The translations under genes were made by a program, and so were the position numbers. 64,000 bases of DNA from Corallococcus macrosporus (GTDB taxonomy: Bacteria; Myxococcota; Myxococcia; Myxococcales; Myxococcaceae). The notes beneath the pieces are model-generated. The model did not search any database. It was not told the origin of the DNA and saw only the letters and a list, made by a program, of their open reading frames with translations. Location of the stretch: the NCBI RefSeq assembly GCF_017302985.1, contig NZ_JAFIMU010000009.1, forward strand, positions 372,001 to 436,000, written 5' to 3'. Positions 8,792 to 17,106 of this stretch are shown here, in pieces (positions within the stretch are counted from its first letter, which is position 1; each line of letters starts with the position of its first letter).

Positions 8792-9763
8792 TCAACTTGT
8801 CGGGCTTGGGGCCCCCGGAGTTGTCTCCGGTGGCGCGGACGTGGGCGAATGTGGGGTGGACGACGTCGGAACCGATGGATTCCGAGGAATTCCGCGCCCT
8901 TCGGGGCGAGGACGGGCCGGGGATGGGGTCAACCGGCCCCCCTTGAAGCCGCGCAGGAACACGTAGCGGCGGAAGTCGCGCAGGAAGGCGTCCACGGGCA
9001 GGCCGATGGACGCCTGGAAGCCGCCGGGGAAGTCCAGGCCCTGGCGCATGGCGGTGAGGACGCCCCGGACGCGCGCCTCGCCGTAGCGCTCCATGAGGAA
9101 GGTGAAGGCGTGGTGGGCGGCGCCGTACACGGTGGCGTTCTGGGTCTCGTAGAGGGACTCGGCGCGCGCGAGCGGATCCTCCCGGGGGTACTGGTGGAGG
9201 AAGCGGGCCAGGTCCTCCAGGCTGGGGACGCGGTAGCCCTGGGCGGCGGTGTACGAGGCCATGCCCTCACTGAACCACAGGGGGATGCCCTTCTTCGTCC
9301 AGTCGGACACGGTGGCGGACGCCTGCCACATGAGGCTGTGGGTGAGCTCGTGGAGCAGCAGCTCGTCCACCTGCTTCTGCGTGGCGCCGGCGTTCGTCCA
9401 CGTGCGGGGGCTCTGGACCTCCACCTGCTCGTAGCGGGCCCAGGCGCGCAGGAAGTCGTAGCCGGACCGGTTGGCGGCGCGCTCCAGGGCGGCGTGGTTG
9501 GGGTGGATGACCAGGGTGACGGGCTCGTGGAAGGTGCCCCAGCGCGCCAGGCGGGGGCCCGCGTGCTTCACCGCGATGCGGACCATGTCCGCGGCCTGCG
9601 TGTCCTTCGCGGCGTGCGCGAAGCGGAACTCACCGCCGGGCAGGTCCAGCGTGGCGGCGGGGTTGACGGCCTTGTGGGGCGCGGAGGCGCAGGCGGAAAG
9701 GAGGACCGTCGTCGCGAGCAGGGCGAGCAGCAGGCTCCATCGTCCGGTACCGCCCACCCGCAT
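8792..9763 (-). CDS. Gluzincin-like (peptidase MA family) lipoprotein
   Basis: Protein of 323 aa. A lipobox LSAC25 follows a hydrophobic segment, so it should be a lipid-anchored envelope protein. The zinc site is HELTH (138-142), with a third ligand Glu166 in LWFSEGMAS, the gluzincin arrangement. The remainder is helical with RYGEARVRGVL near the C terminus. A role as a metalloprotease, on cell-envelope or prey proteins, is inferred. It follows the metalloenzyme gene by 11 nt with AAGGGA before the ATG, so the two are cotranscribed, and the GH13 gene continues 38 nt downstream of its stop. Confidence 0.8.
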   Translation of the reverse strand: MRVGGTGRWSLLLALLATTVLLSACASAPHKAVNPAATLDLPGGEFRFAHAAKDTQAADMVRIAVKHAGPRLARWGTFHEPVTLVIHPNHAALERAANRSGYDFLRAWARYEQVEVQSPRTWTNAGATQKQVDELLLHELTHSLMWQASATVSDWTKKGIPLWFSEGMASYTAAQGYRVPSLEDLARFLHQYPREDPLARAESLYETQNATVYGAAHHAFTFLMERYGEARVRGVLTAMRQGLDFPGGFQASIGLPVDAFLRDFRRYVFLRGFKGGRLTPSPARPRPEGRGIPRNPSVPTSSTPHSPTSAPPETTPGAPSPTS

Positions 9764-9774
9764 CCCACGTCCCT

Positions 9775-10710
9775 TCAGTCGGCGCCGAGCCAGCGGACCA
9801 CGGCGCGGCCCACGTCCGCGACGGTGGAGAAGGACGCTACCTCCGGTGCGGTGGGGCCGAAGTAGAGCATGGGCACGGCGTGCACGGTGTGTCCTCGAAC
9901 CGACAGGTCCTCCACGTTGCCGTGGTCACTGCACACCAACACGCGCGCGTCGTGTGGGCGCGTGGCGGCGACGGCGCGCAGGAAGGCGTCGAAGGTGTCG
10001 AGCGCCAGGCGGGCGGCCGTGAAGTCCTGCGCGTGGCCGGCCTCGTCGGCGAGGTAGTGCTCGAAGAAGGTGAAGTCCGCCCCGCCCGCGATACGCCAGA
10101 AGAGGGCCGCGGCTTCGCCCGGCGTGCGGTGGGGCACGTCCAGTCCGTGCGCGCGCGCGTTGGCGCCGGTGATGTCGTGGGTGAGGCCGTCATCCGCCCG
10201 CGCGTCGTCCAGCGTGCGCAGCGGCTCCTGGCCCGCGGCGAAGGCGAGCTTCGCGGCGGAGGGGCGCACCTTGCGCGCGGCGCGCTCGGACAGGGTGAAC
10301 TCCGGCGGGGACGTGGACGGGCGCCGGGGGACGCCGAGCGCGTCCAGGTATGGCGCGGGGTACGCGTTGGCGAACGTGGCCGTGCGGCCCGCGGCCTTGA
10401 GGCGCCGCACGATGGAGCGCTCCGCGAGCAGGTCCTTCAGGGCGGTGTTGGGGTAGCCCAGGACATGGCCCCCCACGAGGACGGGCGCGGGGTCCCCGGT
10501 GAGGATGGCGGTCTGGTTGGAGGCGGACTGGGGCCGGCCGGGCACGCCGAAGGTGGGGTCCACCGCGAGGCCCACGCCGCCGTGGGGCAGGACGGGGGTG
10601 GGGGCGTCCTGGAACCACGCCAGGAGGTGGTCGCGGTCCGCGAGCGGGTTCACGGCCGGGTCCTTCCGTCCGATGCCCACCCCATCGATGAACAGGACCG
10701 CGACGCGCAC
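9775..10710 (-). CDS. Alkaline-phosphatase-superfamily metalloenzyme (cofactor-independent phosphoglycerate mutase-like)
   Basis: Protein of 311 aa. Family landmarks are DGVGIG near the start (metal Asp9), QSASNQTAILTGD with the presumed Ser nucleophile, EHYLADEAGH, and SDHGNVEDLS with metal Asp/His. The size and motif order match metalloenzyme-domain proteins related to independent phosphoglycerate mutase rather than the full-length glycolytic enzyme (about 510 aa), so a phosphatase or phosphotransferase activity is likely but unspecified. The GTG at 10710 is preferred over the GTG at 10740 because TACAGT sits exactly 8 nt before it and because 10740 would leave only 2 bp to the divergent neighbour. 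It leads a leftward three-gene unit. Confidence 0.75.
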   Translation of the reverse strand: MRVAVLFIDGVGIGRKDPAVNPLADRDHLLAWFQDAPTPVLPHGGVGLAVDPTFGVPGRPQSASNQTAILTGDPAPVLVGGHVLGYPNTALKDLLAERSIVRRLKAAGRTATFANAYPAPYLDALGVPRRPSTSPPEFTLSERAARKVRPSAAKLAFAAGQEPLRTLDDARADDGLTHDITGANARAHGLDVPHRTPGEAAALFWRIAGGADFTFFEHYLADEAGHAQDFTAARLALDTFDAFLRAVAATRPHDARVLVCSDHGNVEDLSVRGHTVHAVPMLYFGPTAPEVASFSTVADVGRAVVRWLGAD

Positions 10711-10718
10711 GGCCCGGG

Positions 10719-10728
10719 ACTGTATCCT
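10719..10728. promoter_or_regulatory. Overlapping divergent -10-like elements
   Basis: On the minus strand TACAGT (10724-10719) lies 8 nt before the GTG at 10710. On the plus strand TATCCT (10723-10728) lies 14 nt before the ATG at 10743. The two hexamers share two bases, so both divergent genes may be transcribed from one small site with almost no 5' leader. No clear -35 is visible on either side. Confidence 0.4.
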
Positions 10729-10742
10729 CGAATCCGACACGC

Positions 10743-11828
10743 ATGGCCATCCACGGCGACCTCTTCAGCTACCCGCTCCCCGAGTTCCTTCAATGGCTGG
10801 ACAGCTCCCGCAAGACGGGGACGTTGCAGCTGTCGTGGGAGGCGGGCGAGCGCAAGTTGTTCCTCCTGTCCGGCCAGGTGGGCGCCACCGCGAGCGAAGG
10901 CCTGCGCGGCCGCGTGGCCCGCCTGCTATCGCTGCCGAAGCTGGCCACGGGCACGCGCGTGCTGGCGGCGTTCGACGAGCTGGCGCGCACGCCGGACGTG
11001 GACGCGGCCTTCGACGCGCACGGCGTGCAGGCGAGATGGGTGCGGGATTTGGGCCGCGAGGAGCTGTTCGCGGCGATGACGGACCTGACCATCGCGGGGC
11101 AGGGCACGTTCCACTGGACGGAGGACGCGGACCGCACCGGTGAGGACTGGGTGCCGTCCGACATGAGCATCCGCGAGCTGCTCTTTGAATCCCTGCGCTG
11201 GGTGGACGAGCAGGGGGACGTGGACAAGGCGCTGCCCATCGACGCGCTGAGCGTGAAGGCGCTGGCGCCGCCCAGCCCCAGCCAGCCGCTGATGCACCGG
11301 ATCATCCTGGCGCTGACGACGACGCCGCAGAACCTGGGGCGGCTGCGGCTGTCCATGGGCGTGTCGCGCTCGTCGGTGACGCGCCGGGTGCACGAGCTCT
11401 TGCGCGCGAAGCTGGTGGAGGTGGACGGCGCGCCGCAGGTGGAAGCGGATCCGGTGGCGGAGATGCTGGAGAAGGGCGCGGTGCTGATGCGCGAGGGCCA
11501 GTACGACGCGGCCGGCATCGTGTGCGGTTCGCTGCTGGCCAGCGACCCCGCGGACCGGCGCGTGCGCGAGTTCGCGCGCCTGGTGCAGCGCGAGCACGTG
11601 GCCGCGCTCTACGCGGACCTGCCGCCGCTGGTGGTGCCGAGGCTCATCCAGTCCCCGCAGACGATGGTGATGCTCAAGCCGGAGGAGCGGCAGATCGCCG
11701 GGCTGATCAGCGGGACGTGGGACGTGTCCACGCTGGTGCTGGCCAGCCCCGCGCGCGAGCTGGAGACGCTCAAGACGCTGGCGAAGCTGCACCGCATGGG
11801 GCTGCTGGAACTCTCGCTCCCGCGCTGA
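10743..11828 (+). CDS. DUF4388 (PATAN) domain protein with internal winged-helix-like region
   Basis: Protein of 361 aa. The N terminus (GDLFSYPLPEFLQWL, then TGTLQLSW and LFLLSGQVGATAS) is a DUF4388/PATAN domain, which in many Deltaproteobacteria and cyanobacteria is linked to two-component signalling, polarity and motility. A segment around residues 185-225 (LGRLRLSMGVSRSSVTRRV) looks like a helix-turn-helix. The C-terminal third is helical, perhaps TPR-like. A signalling or gene-control role is inferred; the partner is unknown. It is divergent from the metalloenzyme gene and convergent with the GTPase operon. Confidence 0.75.
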   Translation: MAIHGDLFSYPLPEFLQWLDSSRKTGTLQLSWEAGERKLFLLSGQVGATASEGLRGRVARLLSLPKLATGTRVLAAFDELARTPDVDAAFDAHGVQARWVRDLGREELFAAMTDLTIAGQGTFHWTEDADRTGEDWVPSDMSIRELLFESLRWVDEQGDVDKALPIDALSVKALAPPSPSQPLMHRIILALTTTPQNLGRLRLSMGVSRSSVTRRVHELLRAKLVEVDGAPQVEADPVAEMLEKGAVLMREGQYDAAGIVCGSLLASDPADRRVREFARLVQREHVAALYADLPPLVVPRLIQSPQTMVMLKPEERQIAGLISGTWDVSTLVLASPARELETLKTLAKLHRMGLLELSLPR

Positions 11829-11840
11829 CCTGGAGCCGGT

Positions 11841-11863
11841 GGGCACGGCTTCACGCCGTGCCC
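11841..11863. terminator. Bidirectional terminator hairpin between convergent genes
   Basis: A perfect 9-bp stem, GGGCACGGC (11841-11849) and GCCGTGCCC (11855-11863), has a 5-nt loop. It lies between the stop of the DUF4388 gene (11828) and the stop of the small GTPase gene (11875). There is no long T run, as is usual at this G+C. Confidence 0.6.
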
Positions 11864-11874
11864 GGGCCGTTCCG

Positions 11875-13023
11875 TCAGCCGGCGGTCGGCAGGCCCACGG
11901 CGTTGAGCCGCACGAAGACCTGCATGAGCACGTAGAGCGCGAAGGCCGCGTCATCCACGCGCAGCTGCGGCAGCGTGGACAGGCCCTGCAGCCGCAGCAG
12001 GTCCGAGCCGTCCACGTGGAGCAGGAAAGCCTGCTGGGCCAGGGAGCCTTCCCCCGCGAACGCCATGGCGCGCCGGACGGCGTCGGTGCAGGCGGTGACG
12101 CAGGTGGTGTAGTCCCCGGCGATGAAGGCGGCCTCCGCGGCGCGGGCGTGGTCGAAGAGGTCCCCGGGCGCAAGCGCGCTCGTGGGCCCCAGCACCTTGC
12201 TGCCCGTGTTCGCGGCGACGACGGGCACGGCGGCGGGCTCCACGCGGGGCGGGGCGGGCGCCGTCAGCGTGCGGGGCACGGGCGTGGCGGCGATGGCGGC
12301 GGTGGGGCCCGCCTTGGGCGCGACGGACTGCGGCGCGACCGGCGGCTGGCGGTGGTGCAGGTGCTGCGCGAGCTGCGCCTCCAGGCCCGCGGGGGCGGTG
12401 CCGGGCGCGGGCGGCGCGGGGCGGGGCGGCGGGACGATGCGCTTGGCGCGCAGGTCCTTGATGACCAGCCGGGTGATGGTCTTGAGCGTGTCCATCACGC
12501 CGCGGCCGTTGGTGGCGGCGGACTCGAAGTCGGGGACGCCGCGCGGGTTGAGCTCCCGGCGCAGCTCCTCCACGGAGAGGACGTTGTCCAGGTCCCGCTT
12601 GTTCCACTGCATCACCAGCGGGAAGTTCTCCAGCCGGATGCCGTTCTCCAGGAGGTTCTCCTCCAGGTTGGCCAGGGACTCGCGGTTGGCGTCCATCGCC
12701 TCCGCCTGCGAGTCCGCCACGAACACCACGCCGTCCGCGCCCTGGAGCACCAGCTTGCGGGTGGCGTTGTAGAAGACCTGTCCGGGCACGGTGTAGAGGG
12801 CCAGGCGCACGGAGCAGTCGCCCACGCGCTCCACCTTCACGGGCAGGAAGTCGAAGAAGAGCGTCCGGTCGCCTTCGGTGGCGATGGACATCATCTCGCC
12901 GCGGTGGGCCGGGCGAACGGTCTCGTAGACCTTTCGCAGGGTCGTCGTCTTCCCCGACAGGCCGGGGCCGTAGAAGACGATCTTCGCGGCCACTTCGCGG
13001 GCCATCAGGTTCACGCTGCTCAC
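11875..13023 (-). CDS. MglA-like small Ras-superfamily GTPase with Pro/Ala linker and C-terminal helical domain
   Basis: Protein of 382 aa. Residues 1-195 form an MglA-type GTPase: P-loop GPGLSGKTT (19-27), switch II TVPGQVFYNATRK (78-90), FVADSQ and guanine-specificity motif NKRD (141-144). Residues about 196-270 are a Pro/Ala-rich linker, and about 270-382 a helical domain (DYTTCVTACTDAVRRAMAF) absent from MglA itself, which is about 195 aa and controls motility polarity. The fused domain probably gives effector or localisation specificity. The GTG start overlaps the stop of anmK by 4 nt (GTGA), so translation is coupled to peptidoglycan recycling genes. Confidence 0.82.
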   Translation of the reverse strand: MSSVNLMAREVAAKIVFYGPGLSGKTTTLRKVYETVRPAHRGEMMSIATEGDRTLFFDFLPVKVERVGDCSVRLALYTVPGQVFYNATRKLVLQGADGVVFVADSQAEAMDANRESLANLEENLLENGIRLENFPLVMQWNKRDLDNVLSVEELRRELNPRGVPDFESAATNGRGVMDTLKTITRLVIKDLRAKRIVPPPRPAPPAPGTAPAGLEAQLAQHLHHRQPPVAPQSVAPKAGPTAAIAATPVPRTLTAPAPPRVEPAAVPVVAANTGSKVLGPTSALAPGDLFDHARAAEAAFIAGDYTTCVTACTDAVRRAMAFAGEGSLAQQAFLLHVDGSDLLRLQGLSTLPQLRVDDAAFALYVLMQVFVRLNAVGLPTAG

Positions 13024-14183
13024 GGTGTCAGCTTACCTAGAACGACTCGGCGCCCGGCGCCAGTTGCGGGGCGAACATTCGCGGGCGTCCCGGCCCGGTG
13101 CTCGGCCGCGAGCAGGGCGAAGAGGGCCGCCTCCTTCGCTTCCTCGGGGAAGCCCAGCACGTCCAGCCGCTCCAGTGGCACCGGGGCCAGCCGCGCCCGC
13201 AGGTCCGCCATGAGCACCGGGTTCCGCGTCCCGCCGCCGGAGACGTACACCGCCTCCAGCCGGGGAAAACGGGGGTGCACCCAGGTCTCGAAGGCGCGCG
13301 CGGTGGCCTCCACGGTGAAGGCGCGCGCGGTGGCCATCAGGTCATGGGGCCGCTCCGGGGCCGCCTTCCAGAGGCGGTCCACCAGCGGCTCGCCAAAGCC
13401 CTCGCGGCCCGCGCTGCGCGGAGGGGGACGGGCGAGGAACGGATGCGCGAGCAGCTCCTCCAGGAGCGCCGGAATCACCTGGCCCCGGGAGGACAGGCTG
13501 CCGTCCCGGTCACACCCGAGCTGGCCCTGCGTCACCCGGCGCGCCAGGCCATCCAGCACCATGTTCGCGGGCCCGGTGTCGAACGCGAGCGTGTCGTCCA
13601 GGTGCTCGCCCACGACGCTCACGTTGGCGATGCCGCCCAGGTTGAGGAACGCGCGCGTGGCGTCCGGCCGCTCGCGGTTCCGGAAGACGGCCCAGTCCAG
13701 GTAGGGCACCAGCGGGGCACCCTGTCCGCCCACGGCCATGTCGCGCGTGCGGAAGTCGCTGACGACGGGCAGGCCGGTGCGCTCGGCGATGACGTCCGCT
13801 TCGCCAATCTGGAGCGTGGACGCGATGGGCGACAGGTCTGGGGGCAGGTGCGCCATCGTCTGGCCGTGCGAGCCGACGGCGTGGATGTCCCCGGGCTTCA
13901 CGCCCGCTCGCGCGATGACGGCGAGGACTGCCTCCGCGAAGCGCTCCCCGAGCTCGAAGTTGAGCGCGCAGAGGCTCCGGGCGTCCTGCGGGCCCAGGAC
14001 CCGCGAGACGAGGTCCGGAGAGAAGGGATGGGAGACGTGCGCGAGCAACTGGAGCGTCACGTCCGCGCCCGTGCCCTCCACGCGGCACAGCGCCGCGTCC
14101 GCCGCGTCCACGCTGGTGCCGGACAGCACGCCCACGCACAGCCGGGGCGGCAGGGAGGGGGAGGGTGGCGTGGCGGGGCGCAT
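13020..14183 (-). CDS. anmK: Anhydro-N-acetylmuramic acid kinase
   Basis: Protein of 387 aa, the usual AnmK size. ASKHA-fold landmarks: GVLSGTSVDAADAAL (18-32, phosphate 1), SHGQTMAHLP, FLNLGGIANVS, AFDTGPANMVLDG (phosphate 2) and YVSGGGTRNPVLM (adenosine). It phosphorylates 1,6-anhydro-MurNAc while opening the anhydro ring, giving MurNAc-6-phosphate for MurQ, which is encoded just upstream (81 nt). It acts in the cytoplasm in murein recycling. On the minus strand TAGACT lies 6 nt before the ATG, so it may also have its own leaderless promoter. Confidence 0.93.
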   Translation of the reverse strand: MRPATPPSPSLPPRLCVGVLSGTSVDAADAALCRVEGTGADVTLQLLAHVSHPFSPDLVSRVLGPQDARSLCALNFELGERFAEAVLAVIARAGVKPGDIHAVGSHGQTMAHLPPDLSPIASTLQIGEADVIAERTGLPVVSDFRTRDMAVGGQGAPLVPYLDWAVFRNRERPDATRAFLNLGGIANVSVVGEHLDDTLAFDTGPANMVLDGLARRVTQGQLGCDRDGSLSSRGQVIPALLEELLAHPFLARPPPRSAGREGFGEPLVDRLWKAAPERPHDLMATARAFTVEATARAFETWVHPRFPRLEAVYVSGGGTRNPVLMADLRARLAPVPLERLDVLGFPEEAKEAALFALLAAEHRAGTPANVRPATGAGRRVVLGKLTP

Positions 14184-14264
14184 GCTCCAAGTCTAAAGCC
14201 CGGCACCCACGCCCGCCGGGCCCCGGCCTGGAGGGCAAGCCGTGTGTGTCCGGAAACGTCGTCG

Positions 14265-15188
14265 TCAGGAAGACGTCCGTCTGGCTTTCGGACGTTCGAG
14301 CCCTCGCAGGCCCGTGTCCTTCAACCGGCGCCGGGCCTGGGCCGCGGGAAGCCCGGTGAAGTGCATGGCCAGCGCCAGCTTCACGTTGTCCCCCGCGGCC
14401 TCCAGCAGCGCCTCCGCGCGCGCCGGGGGCAGGTCCGTGAGCTCCGCCACCATGCGCACCGCGCGGGCCCGCAGCTTCACGTTCGTCGGGCGCACGTCCA
14501 CCATGCGTCCCCGGTACACGTGGCCCAGCGACACGAACGCCGCGGTGGTGATGGCGTTGAGCACGAGCTTCGTCGCCGTGCCCGCCTTCAGCCGCGTGGA
14601 GCCCGCCACGACCTCCGGGCCCGTGCGCGCCAGCACCACCGTGTCCGCGCGCATGGCCGGCCCGGGCGGGTTGCAGCACACCAGCACCGTGCGCGCTCCA
14701 CGCTCGCGGGCCGCGTCCAGCGCGCCCCGGACATACGGCGTGGAGGCGGACGCGGAGATGCCACACACGACGTCGCGCGCCGTCGCCCGGAAGGCCCGCA
14801 CCGCCCGGGCCCCCGCGCCGACGTCGTCCTCGGCGCCCTCCACGGCGTGCGTCAGGGCCCTGCGGCCGCCCGCGATGGCCGCCTGGACCCGCGTCGCCGG
14901 GACACCGAAGGTGGGGGGACACTCGCTCGCGTCGAGCACGCCGAGCCGACCGCTGGTGCCCGCGCCCACGTAGAGCAGCCGGCCGCCAGCGCGTAGCGCT
15001 TCCGCCACGGCCCGGGCCGCCGCCGTGATGGACGGCAAGGCCTCACGGACCGCGCGCAGCGCGATCAGGTCTTCTTGATGCAACCGTCGGACGACCGCCT
15101 CGACAGAGAGGAGGTCCAGGTCATCCGCGCGGGGATGGAGCCGTTCGGTGGGCGGAAGCGCGGACTTTCGAGCGCGCGTCATGCCCAC
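14265..15188 (-). CDS. murQ: N-acetylmuramic acid 6-phosphate etherase
   Basis: Protein of 307 aa. It has the SIS-domain signature YVGAGTSGRLGVLDASECPP (residues 73-92), including the catalytic Glu89, and a second conserved block LKAGTATKLVLNAITT. MurQ removes the lactyl ether of MurNAc-6-P to give GlcNAc-6-P and D-lactate, the step after AnmK. The GTG at 15188 is used, since GGGAG lies 7 nt before it; an ATG two codons later is possible. It starts 17 nt after rpmB and precedes anmK, an operon for reuse of cell-wall sugars. Confidence 0.93.
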   Translation of the reverse strand: MGMTRARKSALPPTERLHPRADDLDLLSVEAVVRRLHQEDLIALRAVREALPSITAAARAVAEALRAGGRLLYVGAGTSGRLGVLDASECPPTFGVPATRVQAAIAGGRRALTHAVEGAEDDVGAGARAVRAFRATARDVVCGISASASTPYVRGALDAARERGARTVLVCCNPPGPAMRADTVVLARTGPEVVAGSTRLKAGTATKLVLNAITTAAFVSLGHVYRGRMVDVRPTNVKLRARAVRMVAELTDLPPARAEALLEAAGDNVKLALAMHFTGLPAAQARRRLKDTGLRGLERPKARRTSS

Positions 15189-15205
15189 CGGAAGGCTCCC
15201 GGACT

Positions 15206-15397
15206 TCAGGCGGCCTTGGTCACCTTGCCGGCCTTGATGCAGCGGGTGCAGGCCAGCACGCGCTCGATGCTGCCGCTGACGTTCGCCCGGACCTTCTGCA
15301 GGTTCGGCAGGGTCCGCTTCTTGGTCTTGTTGTTCGCGTGGCTGACGTTGTTACCCACCAGCGGACGCTTCCCACAGAGGTCGCACTTCCACGCCAT
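15206..15397 (-). CDS. rpmB: 50S ribosomal protein L28, zinc-ribbon (four-cysteine) form
   Basis: Protein of 63 aa, typical of L28. It starts [12 protein letters not shown] and contains HANNKTKKR, the family signature. Cys5, Cys8, Cys50 and Cys53 form the zinc ribbon of the C+ form; many bacteria also carry a cysteine-free paralogue used under zinc limitation. AAGGAG lies 9 nt before the ATG. A TAGGGT -10-like hexamer on the minus strand (15460-15455) could drive the rpmB-murQ-anmK-GTPase operon, with a leader of about 50 nt. Confidence 0.95.
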   Translation of the reverse strand: MAWKCDLCGKRPLVGNNVSHANNKTKKRTLPNLQKVRANVSGSIERVLACTRCIKAGKVTKAA

Positions 15398-15502
15398 GAC
15401 TGCTAACTCCTTGAAAACTGGGGCGTTCGACAGCAGCCCATAAAAGAGCGGCGGACCCTACCAGAAACAGGCCGGAAATCCAGCCGGATCCGACCCGAGG
15501 GC

Positions 15503-17011
15503 CTATCCCTTGAGCGGATCCTTCTTCTTCAACATCTCCTGCACCAGCTTCGCGGCCCGCATGCCCGCGAGCAGCTCGCCTTCGAGGCCCAGGCCGGGCA
15601 ACACCTCGCGACCCGCCAGGATCACGTTCTTCGCGGGCGTGCGCTGCTTCAACCCCGTGACGCCCAGGAAGGCTTCCGTTTCGAAGCTGTAGAGCGGGTG
15701 GGGCATGAGCCGGCTGCCGCGCACCCCCCCGGCGTCCAGGTAGGGGACCGAGCGCAGCGCGCGGTGCTGCTTCGTGAAGGGCATCAGCCGGTCCAGGTGC
15801 TCGTCGATGCGCGCGGCCAGCGCCCGGAGGGCCTCCTCGCCCTCCTCGCGCGCGGTGGCCGGGACGAAGGCGCCCGCGCACACCACGCGCACGCCCTCCA
15901 CGTCCTTGCCTCCGGTGCGCGCGGGGTGCTGCTGCACGAGCAGCGGGCCCAGCTCCGGGTCCTGCGTGTCCACCAGCACCAGCTCGCCCATGCCGCGCGG
16001 GAGCGCCGCCTCCGGCACCACCCAGTTCACGCTGAAGAGCAGCGACTTGATGTTGGACTGATCCAGGTGCTCCAGCAGGCCGCGGTTGTGCTTCTTGTCC
16101 GTCACCAGCCGGCGCAGCGCCCCGGAGTCCGTGGCCGTCACCAAGCACGACGCGCGGTAGAGCGTGTCCGAGCGCACCAGCTTCACGCCGGAGAACTTGC
16201 TGCCGTCGAAGGCCAGCTCCTCCACGATGAAGCCCGCCGGGTTGTCGCGGCCCAGCACGTCGCCGCCCAGCTCCGTCAGCCGCCGGGTGAGCACGTCGCG
16301 CAGGGCGTCCATGCCGCCGGGATAGGTGGACGGTGCGGTGAGCACCTGGGACAGGGCCCGCGTGTGCGCCAGGGGCGCGGAGGGCTTCTCCAGGTGGACC
16401 AGGAAGGGCAGCAGGCCGCGCACCAGCGACAGCGCCGGATCATCTCCCGCGAGCCTGGGCGAGGCCTCCAGGGCCGGGTGCTCCTTGATCTGCCCCTTGA
16501 GCTTCCAGCCCTCGAAGAAGCCGTCGGGCGGCAGCTGGGGGCCTTCCTTGAAGAAGGCGTCGGTGGCCTCGTGCTGCGCGGCGCTGCCGGTGAGCGCGCC
16601 CTGGATGCCCTCGCCGGCCTCGCCGAACTCGCGCGTCAGCTCCGCGCGGCGGCGGGCGGCGTCGCCGGGCAGGTCCACCCGGTTGCGGGGCAGCACCAGC
16701 TGGAGCTCCGGGGCGTGGGGGCGCAGCGCGCGGCCGATGGCGGTGGACAGGCCCAGCTCGTTGAGGGCCTCCTCCACCGCGGGCATCGCCTTGAGGGGCG
16801 GCGCGACGAAGGGTGCGTAGGGCAGGATGAAGCCGTCGTGCTCGTAGCCGGGCCCCATGCCGTCGTGCTCCACCAGCAACACGCGGTGGTTGCGCTTCGC
16901 CAGGAGCGCGGCGGCGAGCGCGCCTCCGACCTGGCTGCCCAGCACGATGACGTCATACACGTGCCGGGACGGGCCCGAGGGGAGCTTGAGTTTGGCGGCG
17001 GACGTCGACAT
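15503..17011 (-). CDS. FAD-dependent oxidoreductase of the phytoene dehydrogenase-like group
   Basis: Protein of 502 aa. The N-terminal dinucleotide fold reads YDVIVLGSQVGGALAAALLA, followed by an acidic residue at the end of strand 2 (VLLVEHD); the usual second glycine of GxGxxG is Gln/Val here. The C terminus ends in the FAD-contact region NVILAGREVLPGLGLEGEL. This fits the NAD(P)/FAD amine-oxidase/carotenoid-desaturase superfamily; no substrate can be named and no carotenoid genes lie nearby. TAGTGT lies 6 nt before the ATG without a Shine-Dalgarno site. It reads toward rpmB but has its own start region. Confidence 0.75.
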   Translation of the reverse strand: MSTSAAKLKLPSGPSRHVYDVIVLGSQVGGALAAALLAKRNHRVLLVEHDGMGPGYEHDGFILPYAPFVAPPLKAMPAVEEALNELGLSTAIGRALRPHAPELQLVLPRNRVDLPGDAARRRAELTREFGEAGEGIQGALTGSAAQHEATDAFFKEGPQLPPDGFFEGWKLKGQIKEHPALEASPRLAGDDPALSLVRGLLPFLVHLEKPSAPLAHTRALSQVLTAPSTYPGGMDALRDVLTRRLTELGGDVLGRDNPAGFIVEELAFDGSKFSGVKLVRSDTLYRASCLVTATDSGALRRLVTDKKHNRGLLEHLDQSNIKSLLFSVNWVVPEAALPRGMGELVLVDTQDPELGPLLVQQHPARTGGKDVEGVRVVCAGAFVPATAREEGEEALRALAARIDEHLDRLMPFTKQHRALRSVPYLDAGGVRGSRLMPHPLYSFETEAFLGVTGLKQRTPAKNVILAGREVLPGLGLEGELLAGMRAAKLVQEMLKKKDPLKG

Positions 17012-17044
17012 GGCCGCCGAACACTACACAACGTCATCGCGTCT

Positions 17045-17061
17045 GGCGCCCTTTTGGCGCC
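17045..17061 (-). terminator. Hairpin between the HAD phosphatase and the FAD oxidoreductase
   Basis: The arms GGCGCC (17045-17050) and GGCGCC (17056-17061) are self-complementary and enclose CTTTT, downstream of the HAD gene stop. It is a weak candidate terminator. Confidence 0.3.
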
Positions 17062-17106
17062 CCGGCTTCCAGGGAGGCGGCCCCGGGGTGGGGCGGCCCG
17101 GCCCCT

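Noticed and set aside
5916-8966. A 1016-codon open frame opposite the GH13 gene
   Set aside because: Low-complexity Val/Arg/Gly/Leu composition and full overlap with a gene that has all GH13 motifs.
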